A stretch of 64,000 nucleotides of DNA from contig CM054117.1 in NCBI GenBank assembly GCA_028673005.1, positions 32,956,561 to 33,020,560 on the forward strand, written 5' to 3'. Position numbers and translations under genes: made by a program. The notes below the pieces were generated by a model. That model saw only the letters and a list, made by a program, of their open reading frames with translations. It made no database searches and had not been told where the DNA came from. Shown piece by piece: positions 38,640-50,265 of the stretch (positions within the stretch are counted from its first letter, which is position 1; the number at the start of each line of letters is the position of its first letter). The DNA comes from Tanypteryx hageni. Its lineage: Eukaryota > Arthropoda > Insecta > Odonata > Petaluridae.

Positions 38640-38840
38640 GGTGAGTGGGTGGAGGGGCGGAGGGGCGGAGGGAGGGGGAGGGATAGGAGGGGGAGAGAGG
38701 GGAGGGATGATGAGGGAGGGATGGGAGGGGGATGGAGGGGAGAGAGGGGGAGGGAGTAGGATGGAGGAGGGAGGGGGAGAGAGGGGGGGGAGGGAAGGGG
38801 AGAGAGGGGGAGGGAAGGGGAGGGGAGGGAAGGTGATAGG
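38640..38840 (+). repeat. G-rich purine tract
   Basis: About 200 bases of GGGA/GGGGGA words (for example gggagggggagggataggag), with many closely spaced runs of three or more G. The overlapping Gly/Arg/Glu-rich open frames reflect this composition. Confidence 0.9.
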
Positions 38841-39838
38841 TTTATTGAGGAGAAACGGGAGATGAAGACGTTGTGCTCCGCGATAAAATTAAGAAAAACA
38901 AAAGACGCTTTTAAGGATCTTGAAAATAAGAAACATGGAAATATTCGTTTACGGCTACTTTTATTGCAGTACGTGGCAAAAATACGTATTTATTTTTGGT
39001 CCTACTTGGTGGTCAAGCCCAACTTTTCTATTGGCTGCAAAGGCCTTGAAACTCCGTTTTGATTTAATAAAAGGATATGGATATTATTCCACTAGGAAGG
39101 TAAAATTTAATAACTTGGGCTTTAATATAACTTTAAAATTTTAAAACTACATATTACGAATTGAATTTGCCCAAAATAATTTCATGCTTCATAAGCAAAT
39201 ATATGTGTCCAAAAGAATTGGTGACTTTAAATTGTAGTAAATACCAAACCGAATTATTAAATTCATTTATGTTGATGGTTTAGTGAATCATAGAGCAAAA
39301 AATTGGAAGGTCCTCAATGTAATATTCCTATTTTAATACTGATATTGCACCTGATATATATGATAGCATATTTAATTTAACGTCAACATAAAAATTTAAC
39401 AATAAAAATGAAAAAAAATAGACAAATAAGACTGATCTACAGAATCTACCATATTTGTATATTCTTGAAAAGCTTCAGTGCAGATTGTGATCAAAAATGA
39501 CTCAAACGTTTTAAAACACGTTTATTAATCCGGCATTAATTTCAAATTTTAAATTTTAAATATCACGAAAATATTAAGAGGTTACGAATCTATCTATACA
39601 GAAACTTTAATTTGAACCTATTGCAAGCAAAAGTGCGTGTTCTATTATAGATTACTTTCAAAACTTAATGACATCATTTAATCAAAATTTTCAGTAAATT
39701 CCGTCAGCCTCGGGCAAGATTTTGACAAAAAATACAAAAGAAACTGTAACTAAACTATTCTTGAAAGCAAAGCGCGAGATTGCATCTCTGCTTTTTTTGC
39801 AATGCGGTTGTTGGTTCAATCGATTCCAGAATTTCGTA

Positions 39839-40199
39839 GGGTTGCCACAATACAAGGATTATAAAAAACTTTTTACACGTATTTGTGTTGAACTGTCTAC
39901 ATCAATTTTAACCAAATTTAATACTTATAATATAGACTTATATACAAAACCTATTGGCATATTTAAACCGAATTATTCAAACAGGGGTGCCACAATTACA
40001 AATTAAACACTCGGTAATTAAGGATTTGGAAGGAATTGACAACGGATTTCAATTAAATTTTGTATATAAGATATGCACAACATAACATAATGAAATAAAG
40101 ATGTTTAAAGCAGAGCTAAGAAGCAGGGCTGCCACAATAAAAAGTTAAGTACTATTTCTGTTAAATGTATTTCTAGAGAACTGACCTAATTTTAACTAA
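39839..40199 (+). repeat. Degenerate ~143-bp tandem repeat interrupted by LINE copy A
   Basis: The word tgccacaat recurs at about 39840, 39984 and 40128, spacing close to 143 bases. The first and third units also share actg...attttaac(c/t)aaat downstream, and the second shares attaaattttgtatataa-like sequence. The third unit is cut off where the LINE 3' end begins (tcatcatcctaggtag), so the LINE inserted into, or was joined to, the array. Confidence 0.6.
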
Positions 40200-40528
40200 A
40201 TCATCATCCTAGGTAGTCTGTCCGTAGACAAGTCCGTGATTATTCTTGGTTAAACCTGGTTCTCCATATACTCCTATTTTCCGCTGTCCTCTTCATATCT
40301 TGATAACTCTCTTTCCCTTTCAAATCGTCTATCAGCTGAAAGCTTTTCCTACCTCTTCCCCCTTTTCCATCTAGTTTCCCTTCTAACACGTCTTTAATCA
40401 TACACTCTCTCCTCAGGTAATATCCAACCCAGTGTGCTTCCTCTTTCTAATATCCTGTATAATCATTCGCTTCTCTCCTAATCTTCGTAGGACTTCATCA
40501 TTTTTCATCCTAGCTGTCGATTTTATCT

Positions 40529-40867
40529 TCAGCATTCTTTCCAGTCTACACTTATATCCTTTAATATCTTCATCAACATTACCCAATTTACTCTATCAAA
40601 GGCCTTCTGCCAGTCTACGAAACATGCGCAGATATCTTGACTGTACTCTATTGCCCTTTCTGATAAGACTCTAACTACCTCTATCGCATCTCTAGTTCCT
40701 CGTTCTTTTCTGAAACCGAATTGATCTTCCACTAGCATTTCTTCTGCCTTTTTCTCCAGCCTTTTATTAAGAATCCTCGTTATGATCTTCGAACTGCGTG
40801 ACAGAAGGCTTATCGTTCTGTAGTCTTTACACTGCATTGCCATTGGCTTCTTCTTTAGAGGGATCAT
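40529..40867 (-). pseudogene. LINE reverse transcriptase fragment (copy A)
   Basis: It carries YRTISLLS (RT motif 2 region), QFGFRKERGTRDAI and CFVDWQKAFDRVNW (motif A with the first catalytic Asp). The frame then passes a deletion junction after ISVDWK and reads into C-terminal sequence. Without motif C it cannot encode an active polymerase. Confidence 0.92.
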
Positions 40868-40920
40868 TGTTACTTCTAGGAAAACCCGAGGCCACTCTCC
40901 TGTGTCGTAAATCTTATTAA

Positions 40921-41572
40921 TTAATTTCGTGATCGCTTTAATCCTTCTGATCCAATGACTTTAAGTACCTCAACCGGTATGCCTGTTGCTTTCCCTTTCT
41001 TTAATTCCACTATCGCTTTTTCTACTTCGCTCTCCATAATACTTGGTCCTAAGTTGTATTCCTCAATGTTTTCCTTATCTGCCAGTTCTCTTTTTGCCGA
41101 TCCTGCCTGCATGCAATATAGTTCCTTAATGTATTCTTCCCAAAGCTGTGCTACATCCTTTGTTTCTGAGACTATCTTCCCATCCGTATTCATTATTCCT
41201 TTACCACGAATTCCATTAGACTTCTTATCTTCTAATTCCAGTGCCCTAACGTACACCATATCGTACCGTCCTAACTTCTCCATTTGTTCTATTTCATCAC
41301 ATTTTCCGTTTATCCAATTTTCTCTAGCTTTATCTGTTACCCTTCTCAAATCATTGTTTATACGCCTATAGTTGGTTCTACCTTTTTCACTGTTAACGTT
41401 TTTCCATTTTCGTGTCTCATTCATTTTCTCCAGCATTTCCTTCGTGATCCATGGTTTTCTGATTTTCTTCTCTTGTTTTCAAATCACTTTAGCCAAGGTA
41501 TCCTTGATACTGGTTTTAATTTCATTCCATTCTATATCAACGGTCTTCGGATTGTTTTCCAACTTTCTTAAG
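40921..41572 (-). pseudogene. LINE inter-domain region upstream of RT (copy A)
   Basis: The frame reads KTVDIEWNEIKTSIKDTLAK, a TGA, then KPWITKEMLEKMNETRKW and a charged, largely helical stretch ending KKGKATGIPVEVLKVIGSEG, the usual lead-in to LINE RT motif 1. A frameshift near 40940 separates it from the RT fragment. The 5' endonuclease half is absent; a part of it survives in copy C. Confidence 0.88.

Positions 41573-41573
<1 letters not shown>

Positions 41574-41605
<32 letters not shown>
41574..41605. repeat. (TA)n microsatellite at the 5' edge of LINE copy A
   Basis: A perfect TA run marks the truncation point of the LINE. Repair or integration into (TA)n is a plausible explanation. 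Confidence 0.95.
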
Positions 41606-41609
<4 letters not shown>

Positions 41610-41659
41610 TATATCGAGGTTTCTTAGAGAGGAGGAGGAGGAGGATATAACATAGGATA

Positions 41660-42070
41660 CTAATGTTTAGGCACTTCAAGATGAGCTGGAGATTCGAAAT
41701 TTTTTTCTTAGGTAGGATTTTGTGCAAAGCCGTCTAGAAGAAACGAAAATCATGAAAAAGTGTAACAATGCGGAGGCTAAAAATTCGCAATTGTTTAAAC
41801 AAATTTTGATATTTTAATTTTTTTGGCAGTTAAAAATTCTTAAAGTTTAAACAAATAGATAACTGTTTAGACATTACGGGATGAGCTAGGAAGCTGAAAT
41901 TTTCAAGTTATGTACAGAGTAGTGCATTTGCACAATTAACAATTGAATTTTGTCATAAACATATGGCGGCCGTTAAAAATGTTATAAATTTAAACAATTG
42001 GAAAAATATTATTTCACTTCTAGAAGTACTACAACTTTTAAATTTGGGAGAAATGTGTAGCATTACTACC
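41660..42070 (+). repeat. Two diverged ~205-bp tandem units
   Basis: gtttaggcacttcaagatga (about 41664) and gtttagacattacgggatga (about 41869) begin two units. Both continue through gagct(g)g, aaatttt and a taaaaatt...tttaaac word that occurs three times (about 41776, 41826, 41992). No coding is seen. Confidence 0.6.
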
Positions 42071-42094
42071 CCATAATGGAGAAAGCATAAAATT

Positions 42095-42290
42095 CTTAAA
42101 ATTGCAAAGTTTTGGGATTGTTTTAATCTATTATTTTTACATAAGGAAAAACGAAAATCGCTCCGGAGGTGAAATATTTAGAATTAAAAAAATATTTGTA
42201 ATGATGAAATATGTCTGAAAAATGAATGTTTTCTCAAGGTGAGATGATATGCTTGCAGAATGTAAGCACCTTCTGCTAGTATATATATAT
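42095..42290 (-). repeat. Dispersed (TA)n-linked repeat, copy 2
   Basis: This is homologous to 19410-19603 in opposite orientation, again with its outer end in (TA)n (42280-42305). Differences are scattered substitutions and single-base gaps, so the two copies are old. Confidence 0.8.
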
Positions 42291-42335
42291 ATATATATAT
42301 ATATAACAACTTACGGAAAAGGAAAGGTAAAATGA

Positions 42336-42548
42336 ATATATGGATGTCAACAAGGTGTTGGGATGAGGAAACCCAGTGAGCACTCACCAATCAGACGACT
42401 TCAGGTTGGCGAGGCCCCGGGGATGTCGAAGCGACACACGTAAAATAACACAAAAACACAGAAACATCACAAACGTAAAGCTTTCGGAACTACTCCTTCT
42501 TCAGCTACAGAGAGAGAACTCATCCTCATCCCAACACCTTGTTGACAT

Positions 42549-42556
<8 letters not shown>
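42336..42556 (-). mobile_element. 221-bp hairpin-ended element carrying a family B terminal repeat and hammerhead core
   Basis: A perfect 33-bp inverted repeat (42336-42368 and 42524-42556, outer end atatatggatgtcaacaagg) encloses a full-length family B terminal repeat. On the minus strand the order is left arm, gatgagttctctctct, the hammerhead core, a 3' body shared with 28548-28625 and 29225-29325, then the right arm. No reading frame is present. The arms are identical, so the palindrome is recent or maintained. The right arm passes directly into a long (TA)n run. Confidence 0.75.
42470..42512 (-). ncRNA. Hammerhead ribozyme variant with very short stem III
   Basis: On the minus strand CTGAAGA (42504-42498) exactly fits CUGANGA. 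One A follows, then stem II GGAG (42496-42493)/TTCC (42489-42486) with loop TAG, then GAAA (42485-42482). Next is a four-base self-complementary stem III, AGCT, starting with the last A of GAAA, then T as the expected cleavage-site base (42478). Stem I is weak. A short palindromic stem III is the form reported for Penelope-associated small hammerheads that act as dimers. Confidence 0.65.

Positions 42557-42598
<42 letters not shown>
42551..42598. repeat. (TA)n microsatellite
   Basis: A TA run joined without a gap to the right arm of the hairpin-ended element. Confidence 0.95.
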
Positions 42599-42599
<1 letters not shown>

Positions 42600-42600
<1 letters not shown>

Positions 42601-45600
42601 CTGGCTGAGATTAAACTAACGATCACCTTACAAAAAAAGCGGATTAGAAGTTAATCCGAAAAAGTTTTCTCCAAAGGCTGTATTTGATAGAGGTCAAACA
42701 AAAAACTGTAGTAGAAGGTTGGAACAATGTCGCGCGTAAAAAAATAAAAGAGAGCACAACGGGTGAAGGAAAATCCTTTTACCAATTGGATGGCCATGCA
42801 GCCCAATGGGAAAAGGAGCACGGGGTCGAGAAGAAATTTTTTTATTCCGATAGGTCACGCGTTGACAGGAGACAGTTGAGGAGACCACGCGATGACCGAG
42901 TTGAGAGCCGTTGCAATATGTTGGAGAAATTCCGTAAGCGCCGCTGTAACCGAGCATGTGGTGAAAACTTTAATCTATTCAAGTTGTAGCAAATTTTTTC
43001 TTTTAGAATATTTAAATTCCGTAAGAAATGTTTTTGGAGTAAAAGTACACATAACCTATACTCGCATGCACCCTATCCAATTTAAGAAAAATTGGCAATT
43101 TTCGGAGACTACTTCATGCGAATATATGAAGTAAAATCATCATTGCCTGGATTTAACAGACTGGATTTATCTTAATTTAGATAAAAGTTATTGACATAAA
43201 TCAGAAAGGGTTCCTTATTGGATATTTAGTAGAAGTTTGTTCCCATAAATTTTTTTATAAGAATAATCAAATGCTTCACTGAAGAAAAAAGAAAAATCTT
43301 TCATCGGCATTACTGATTCATCAATACCTCTCATCAATAATTTTTTAATTTAAAAACTTTTGCAGGTTTATTGTGGGATCTAAACTGAGGTTCAAAGTGA
43401 TTATAATAAAATCAGGAGAAAAACGCATCGATAGTTAACGTATACCATACGATGAATAGTAAAGGATAAATTACTATCGTTATTTTAAAACGACCAATAT
43501 TCCCTGAGTTGCTGTACAAATAATTTACTGATATGACTAAATGTGATGGGGTGAATATTAATACACTAATAATTGTGAATTAAGTAATTATAAAAACATT
43601 TTATGGAAATTTTAGCACAGTTAAAAGTCTTAACCTAAATATAACAGAATGATAAATATCGACAAATGTGAAAAAAATCTACCTCTATCGCTGGGTTATA
43701 AGCTATTCTTTTTAACGTACATTATATTTCCGATGTTTGTCTGTAAATACATCTTAATGAAAGATATTTAAGTGAAATAGCCCGGTCCTTTCTTTAACAG
43801 ATATTGATAATTCAACACAGGATTCCAGAGTCGGGTGCCTAACCTTTGATACAACACAGAACAGAGCACAGAAAAAGTTGTGTCGAGTCGGTGCCTAGGG
43901 TCGGGACCCGCTGAGAAATAAAGAGGAAGAAGAAATTCTTCCGCACGACTGGAGCAGAAATAACGGGGTCGCCGTTTGTGGAGTGTGGGGCGGAGTTGTT
44001 GGGGGAATATGGGGGGAGAGAGTTCTAATGGGCAATTGATTGGAAGAATGGCAGAGGGGAGTGGAAGAGAGAGAGAGAGATGGGGAAGGGAGAAAGAAAG
44101 GAGGAAGTTGGCCAGGGAAGAGGAGATTAAGGAAGCTTCTGAACGTTACTGCGAGAGCATGAAAGCGTACAATAGGGATAGAGAATGAGATATAGGGCGA
44201 GTGGAAAGAAGAAGAGTGATAGGAAAAAATAAATAAAAGCGGACCAAGTTGATGAGAGAGATCGTGGTCGCCCTATTTCGCACAATACTGTCCCATCCCC
44301 AAGACCATCCATTTCTATCCGTCTTTACTCGATACAAAAACCAACTGGAAAGGTCATTTCGTAAGAATCTAAGAGTAACAGGATAGCAATTCTTTACATA
44401 GACTGGGGAGAGAGTTTCTTTAAGTAGGACTATCTTTAATACTGTTCAACTTCCATTTTTCCCCGATTCTTCCTTATGGATTGAGAAAATTTATTTCAAG
44501 ATATTTCCCTCTCCCAATGAAATGATAATTTTCATCTGAGTAGCCAAAGAATAATGCTAGTAAGAAGAAGCAAAACTTTACTTGGGACAATAAAAATAGA
44601 TACAACTAAGAATAATCTAAATTACGCGTCTAAAATAATAACCACATTTAATTATAGTTTAAAATTAGGATTTTAAAAACAATAAATCACAAGAATCAAC
44701 AACTATAACGTTAGGATTAGCAATTAAAGGCTGCAATGACTGCAATTACACTGCCAGAATTATTAAGGTCGAATTTATAAATCCCGCCTCCCTTAATCTA
44801 TTCCTTTATTCGCAACCTAACTTACCCATAAATGGGTATTGCCCCATTAATTTCCGTAATATAGCTATCTCAACGAATACAGCAGCATGCCAAAACGTCA
44901 CTGATGTTGGACCATTTCCTTTGATTTAGCAGCAACACCCGTTGCAAGTTTATTTTCATTACAAATGTGTGCCCAATTCTTCATTTCAGTGGTAAAAAAT
45001 AAAAAAATAAATCCATACGTATTTCCATTGGTGGAGAAATCAGGTCGCTTAATTTAAGCCTCGACAAAACGTCTTTCTTCATTTTTTTTGAAGTTTTTAA
45101 ACAAAGAAGAATTAACTCGAATTTTTTTATCCCATACTTCCCTTGAATGTTTCGCTTTTCAAAGAAAAATTAAAACTCATCGATGGCAAAAGCCGTCGCT
45201 TTTTTACGCGCCATCAGGCATCAGACCGCTCAAGATAACAATGAAGAAAAGAAATAAAAAATCCCTCCGATTCTGAAAAACTCCACCGTACTTCGACAAA
45301 GAGAACACAAATTCAGTGACATTCAATGCGATACGAGCGAAATTATAAACGGAGAACTTATCGCTTTAAATGGCAGTTGGGCAAGTGCATGAGTGCGCCA
45401 CGCTCCAGGTTAGAATTATCCAATAATACCTCTCCCTCGCTTCCCTCCTTAACCAGTTATGCGATAATGGCGTCCCTCCATATTTGCCCGCCATACAACT
45501 CCCAGGGTTTTTCATCGCAATGAGACAGTATCCCGGAAGAGGCGGCTTTCATTTCCTTATGCAAGCGATCAGATAACAAGAGATCCGAGGAAACTTCTTA

Positions 45601-48600
45601 GGCTTCATAACCCTGCCTTAGTTTCTCCTTTCTCCCCATCCTATTTCTCTCTCCGTTGTTTCCTGAAAGAACCAGACGTTTCGAGCTGGGAACGAGATGA
45701 AGGAAGAGAATCTCAAACTGATAACGCTTCCTTCTCTCCAAAATATTTAGAAAACGGAAATGGATGACGTTGAATGGACAGGGTAAACAAGGAGGATTGG
45801 ATTTTTCCTTCGCGTGTACTATACATGGAAGACGAAACGAACAGAAGTTTTTGTTTAGAGGGAAAACGTTTTCTGCACAGGAACGTTTTCATAAAGTTTT
45901 CGTGATTTACTAAATGATAAAGATTGTTTTTAGGGATATCACGCTGATATTTCACCGCACATTCCATCAATGAGTCAGGGTGGATTTCAATGCAATGCGA
46001 TTTCGGATCAGGTTATTCAAACATGAATGCATTACATACACACCATAGACAAGAAGTAAAAAATATTACCTACTTAGTAATTCTACTAAATTGAAAAAAT
46101 ATGACAAAAATACAGTCGCCACTCTGCAATTTTCAGTCGACAGGGTTTGTTCGATAGAGAAAGCAGAAAAAATTAAAAGGGCTCGAGGCATCTGGTTGAC
46201 ACGCATACACAAAAACAAAGCGGTCGCCGAGATGAACGCATTTTGATTCACACGTACTCTGATATCTGAGTCGGTTTAATTTTTTATATAAAGAATTGCT
46301 ATTTGGCACAGTTGGTCTCTTACTGCACAAAAAGGTAATTGAAATCGACTGCATTTCCAATCCTTTTATATCAGTAAATACTTCTTTTTTCCATTTACCT
46401 GATGAATCTTTCAACTGACGGTATGACTTGGAGAATAAACGATCAAAGCTACAAATCATTGTTGACGACATGGTACTCGAATTTTATTTTTTGCACTCAC
46501 GAGGCCTTAACAGTGCAGGTTTTTTTTAAAAAACTAACTCCGATGAGGATATGGAAACTTTACGTGATAGATTTATATTCTAACAATGACTAAAAGTTTC
46601 AAGGTAATTTTCATTAACACTAGTTGTTTGTTGTTCTAAAATAACAGGTCAAAAATCATACTCTTAAAACTAAATTTTATAAATCTACAATAATTATTAT
46701 ATTACTCCCTCAACTTTACAGAGTGATATCTTTGAGGGTTAAATTTACTGTATGCATTATTTACCCAATTTCTGGATATAAATCACTTATTTCTTCCAAA
46801 GAATACAAACTAAAAAATGTCACATTTTGGATTAAATCGAGTGAGAGATTTTGCAGTACATCTTACTCCCGTGCCGTAAATTAAAACTGAACTATTTATC
46901 ACCGTAAAAGAAAACATTTATTCTAAGTCCCCACTCTCCGTTTCATTTATCACCAAATATTTTCACCGTTATTCATTCGTACATGAGATATGGCACCATA
47001 CGTTAATATTTCGTGTCTACGAAGAGGGAAATATAAAGATCTCAGTCGCGTTATACATTTGAACTTTTAACTCTATAGATCATCTTAACTATCTCTGACA
47101 CTTCCTGAAATACCCCATCACCTTAAGAGACCCCATCATTCTCACGCCGTGCTTTAATGGCCGACTACGCCGACGGATCCGGACAAGCGCCTTAAGTCAA
47201 ATTACGCGAACCGCAGGAGAAGCGAAAGTTGCGATGGGTATAGAGGGAGGTGGGAGAGTAATACGAGCGGCATAAGTGGATTACCAGACATCGGCACGCG
47301 CTAATGGAGCTGCGGCGGGAAGAGCGAAAAAGCGGGCACGAGAGGAGCGCCGAATGAAGTTTTATATGGAGTTTAATGGATCGAGGGGTGTGCTCCTCAT
47401 CGCCTTTCGGGAAAGCCGCGCGCCATCACCGAAGGGGAAAAGGGTCCGTAATTTTTCCCCGCAACTCGCGGAAATTTCAAACTATTCTCAACCACCGTAT
47501 TTTTATAAACGGTCGAACAGACATCTCTGAGGTAATTAAAAGCTTTATTTATAGTGCATCCAGGTCTGGAGTGCTTTAGCGGAGCGAGCGAACTGGAGTG
47601 CGCGTAAGTAAAAAAAAGCATGCAATAAATCGCTTCGCGATAACCTGATTAAAACCGGAGAGCTTACTCTTTCACAGAAGCTGCTTTTTAAAAGGATAAT
47701 TATTTTTTCCAACAAAGAATGGTCAACGTGAAATTATCGTGATTTCAATACGAACATATACTTCAGAAGATTACGGATCAAAATTTAGACAAAAGCTAAA
47801 TAAATATCCGTTAAAAAGATTGCACTTTCGTTACTCGTGTTAAAATAAAGAACTAATAAAACACCAGCGACAATATTATTTTTCAAATAAAGAAATTCAA
47901 AGTTCTGCGAGGATATATGCTTGAAAATATATTCACCAGCACGTAATATACATTATTTAACTCCGATGTAGCCTTTAAGTAAATCCGCTCAGATTTTGAA
48001 ATACACAGGATGTTCAAAGTGTCACTGTGTACTAGATCAGCGTTCGTGAACCCCTAGGTCAAGGATGGCGAATACGTGTCATGCGTGCGATTTTATATGG
48101 CACGAGTAAGCTTGTATTTTCTGTGTCAAATATGAAGTTTCTAAGAGCAAGAGTAAATTAGTGACACCCGAATAAATTTCTGATGACTCACATTACCCTC
48201 TTGGCACGCGACACAAAAATCATTTGCTTAGAGGGTCGCGAGAAAACTTTGGAAATGGCGTCTTTTTCATTTCACTGGTTCTACAGTTCTTACCAATATT
48301 TTAATTTTTTCAAATTGGTTCAATGATTAGTTTTAAATGTTTTATTTTGTTTAAAGATTTATATTTTAATTTTACTGGGTAATAAATAGAAACTAACGAC
48401 AATATCAGAGAATCTGTTTTTATTGTAAACGTGTTGTATACTGTGTTATGTCAACTTTTTATATTAATAATTTAAAAGCGTTCAAAAATATTCGTTTTTA
48501 CAAAATTTATTCACTGTTATAAGGTGTTCGGCGCCAAAGCTATAATAATTCAGGAAATCCACGAAGAGGAAAAGTCTGGGAACGCTGCACTAGATTATTA

Positions 48601-48930
48601 AATTGTCCATAATAATTACATGCGTTACACGCGAGTCAAGTGCAAAGAGAATTTTTTAACAGTCTGTATAATAAAAAATAATTTTGAAATAAATAATCGG
48701 AACTTCACAATTTTTATCGAAATTATTACGTTATAATTCATATAAAAAGGTCTATTTCTATAATAAAGTACTCAATTATTGAATACATAAATCCACACTG
48801 AGATTATTCTCTTCTTTGTGAAAGAAAAATAAAAACAATCAACCAAAGTAACTGAGTGTAACATTAAAGAGAACACTATATACTTCATTTTTTCCAGTGG
48901 AGCCACTTCGATACCAGCCATATTTAGGGA
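42600..48930. other. No supported gene
   Basis: Mostly AT-rich. GA-rich patches lie at 43985-44210 and GC-richer patches at 42740-42960 and 47150-47600, without a recognisable product. A possible decayed hAT remnant at 48045-48235 is listed separately. Confidence 0.5.
48045..48235. mobile_element. Possible decayed hAT-like remnant
   Basis: gttcgtgaacccctaggtca near the left side and agagggtcgcgagaaaac near the right, with tgcgtgcg...ggcacg and ttggcacgcgacaca words between. This resembles the subterminal wording of old hAT-type elements. No clean TIR or target duplication is visible. Confidence 0.25.
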
Positions 48931-48972
48931 GAGAAGAAGGGAAACTGTATCGAGAAGAAGGGAAACTGTATC
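48931..48972 (+). repeat. Perfect 21-bp tandem duplication
   Basis: gagaagaagggaaactgtat plus c occurs twice head to tail without a mismatch, followed by a partial third start (gagaag). Confidence 0.95.
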
Positions 48973-49334
48973 GAGAAGCCCGGGGAAACAAGTCGCGCGG
49001 AATTCCTCCTCGGAGCTTTTAAAAGCAAAACCTCTTAATTAATCCCTGGAAACCTCCATCTACCCATTCCACCCTCTTTTTAATAGCGTTTCCTCCTAAA
49101 AATAAAATTAATAGAAAACGGAAAAAATATTTATAGTTTTTTTAGTACGCGACTAGCACCGCATGATCGCAGCCACTCGACCTAAGTGTTTGCGACGGCG
49201 AATAGAGGGGAAAATACGGCGTTAAATCCTTTGTCGTAAAAACCTAGACGATGAGCGCGCCCTCTTTATGAGATGGCTTGCGGTGATCATTTTATATATA
49301 TCGGAGGCTCGCCTCGTATAACACCGACAAAGAG

Positions 49335-50265
49335 GAGCTTAGGGGAGAGGAAGGAGGACGGGAGAGGGGAAAAGAGGGAGGAAGAAGAGTAGGGGAAGGG
49401 AGGATAAGGGATTGGGAAGGGAAGATGGGGAATGTGGATCGAGAGGTAAGGGAGGAGATGGAGGATTGGGAGGAGTAATGGGGAAAAGGAAGAGGAGAGT
49501 GGAGGAAGATGAGGGTGGAGGAGGTAGAGAAGTGTGGAGGAGGAAGAGGAGGGTGGAGAAGGAAGAGGTGGGTGGAGGAGGAAGGAAAGTGTGAAGGAGG
49601 AAGAGAAGGGTGGAGGAGGAAGAGGTGGGTGGAGGAGGAAGAGGTGGGTGGAGGAGGAAGAGGAGGGTGGAGGTAGAGAAGTGTGAAGGAGGAAGAGGAG
49701 GGTCGAGGAGGATGAAGGAGGAAGAGAAGTGTGGAGGAGGAAGAGGAGGAAGAGGAGGGGGAGGAGGAAGAGTAGGGTGGAGGAGGAAGAGGAGGGTGGA
49801 GGTGGAAGAGGTGGGTGGAGGAGTTAGAGAATTGTGAAGGAGGAAGAGAAGGGTGGAGGAGGTAGAGAAGTGTGAAGGAGGAAGAGAAGGGTGGAAGAGG
49901 AAGAGGTGAGTGGAGGAGAAAGAGAAGGGTGGAGGAGGTAGAGAAGTGCGAAGGAGGAAGAGGGTATAGGAGGAAGAGGAGGGTGGTGGAGGAAGAGAAG
50001 AGGGGAGAAAGGGAGACTTGTGAATGGGAGAGGGGGAATAGGGGATGGAGTCCAAAGGGAGGAGATGAAAAGAGAGGAAGGGGGATTGAGGACAGTAAGG
50101 GAAAATTATCCGGAGTGAGAACGAGGGAGGAGGGAGAACGAGGTAGGAGGGTGAACGAGAGAGGAGGGAGAACGAGGGAGGAGGGAGAACGAGGGAGAAG
50201 GGAGAACGAGGGAGGAGGGAGAACGAGGGAGGAGGGAGAACGAGGGAGGAGCGGGGGGAAGAAGG
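49335..50265 (+). repeat. Purine minisatellite array (~0.9 kb)
   Basis: The top strand is nearly pure A/G. From about 49500 to 50000 the units are variants of gtggaggaggaagaggaggg. From about 50118 to 50250 it changes to a 17-base unit, gagaacgagggaggagg, repeated about eight times. The 238-codon Pro/Ser/Leu frame on the minus strand and the Gly/Glu/Arg frames on the plus strand are products of this composition. Confidence 0.92.

Larger units (their letters stand above)
40200..41572 (-). mobile_element. LINE copy A, 5' truncated with internal deletion
   Basis: On the minus strand the element starts beside a (TA)n run at 41572 and ends ctaggatgatgattta at about 40200. Its 3' end aligns with copy B (ctacgatgatgaatta). 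It contains the linker and first RT motifs, then jumps at about 40545 straight to the region matching RMLKI of copy B, so RT motifs B to E including YADD are missing. A TGA lies after LAKVI (about 41479) and a one-base frameshift near 40940. Confidence 0.92.

Noticed and set aside
43270..43310. Hammerhead motif at ctgaagaaaaaag
   Set aside because: No stem II can form before the next GAAA.
49339..50055. 238-codon Pro/Ser/Leu frame on the minus strand
   Set aside because: It translates the purine minisatellite; every frame is open there.
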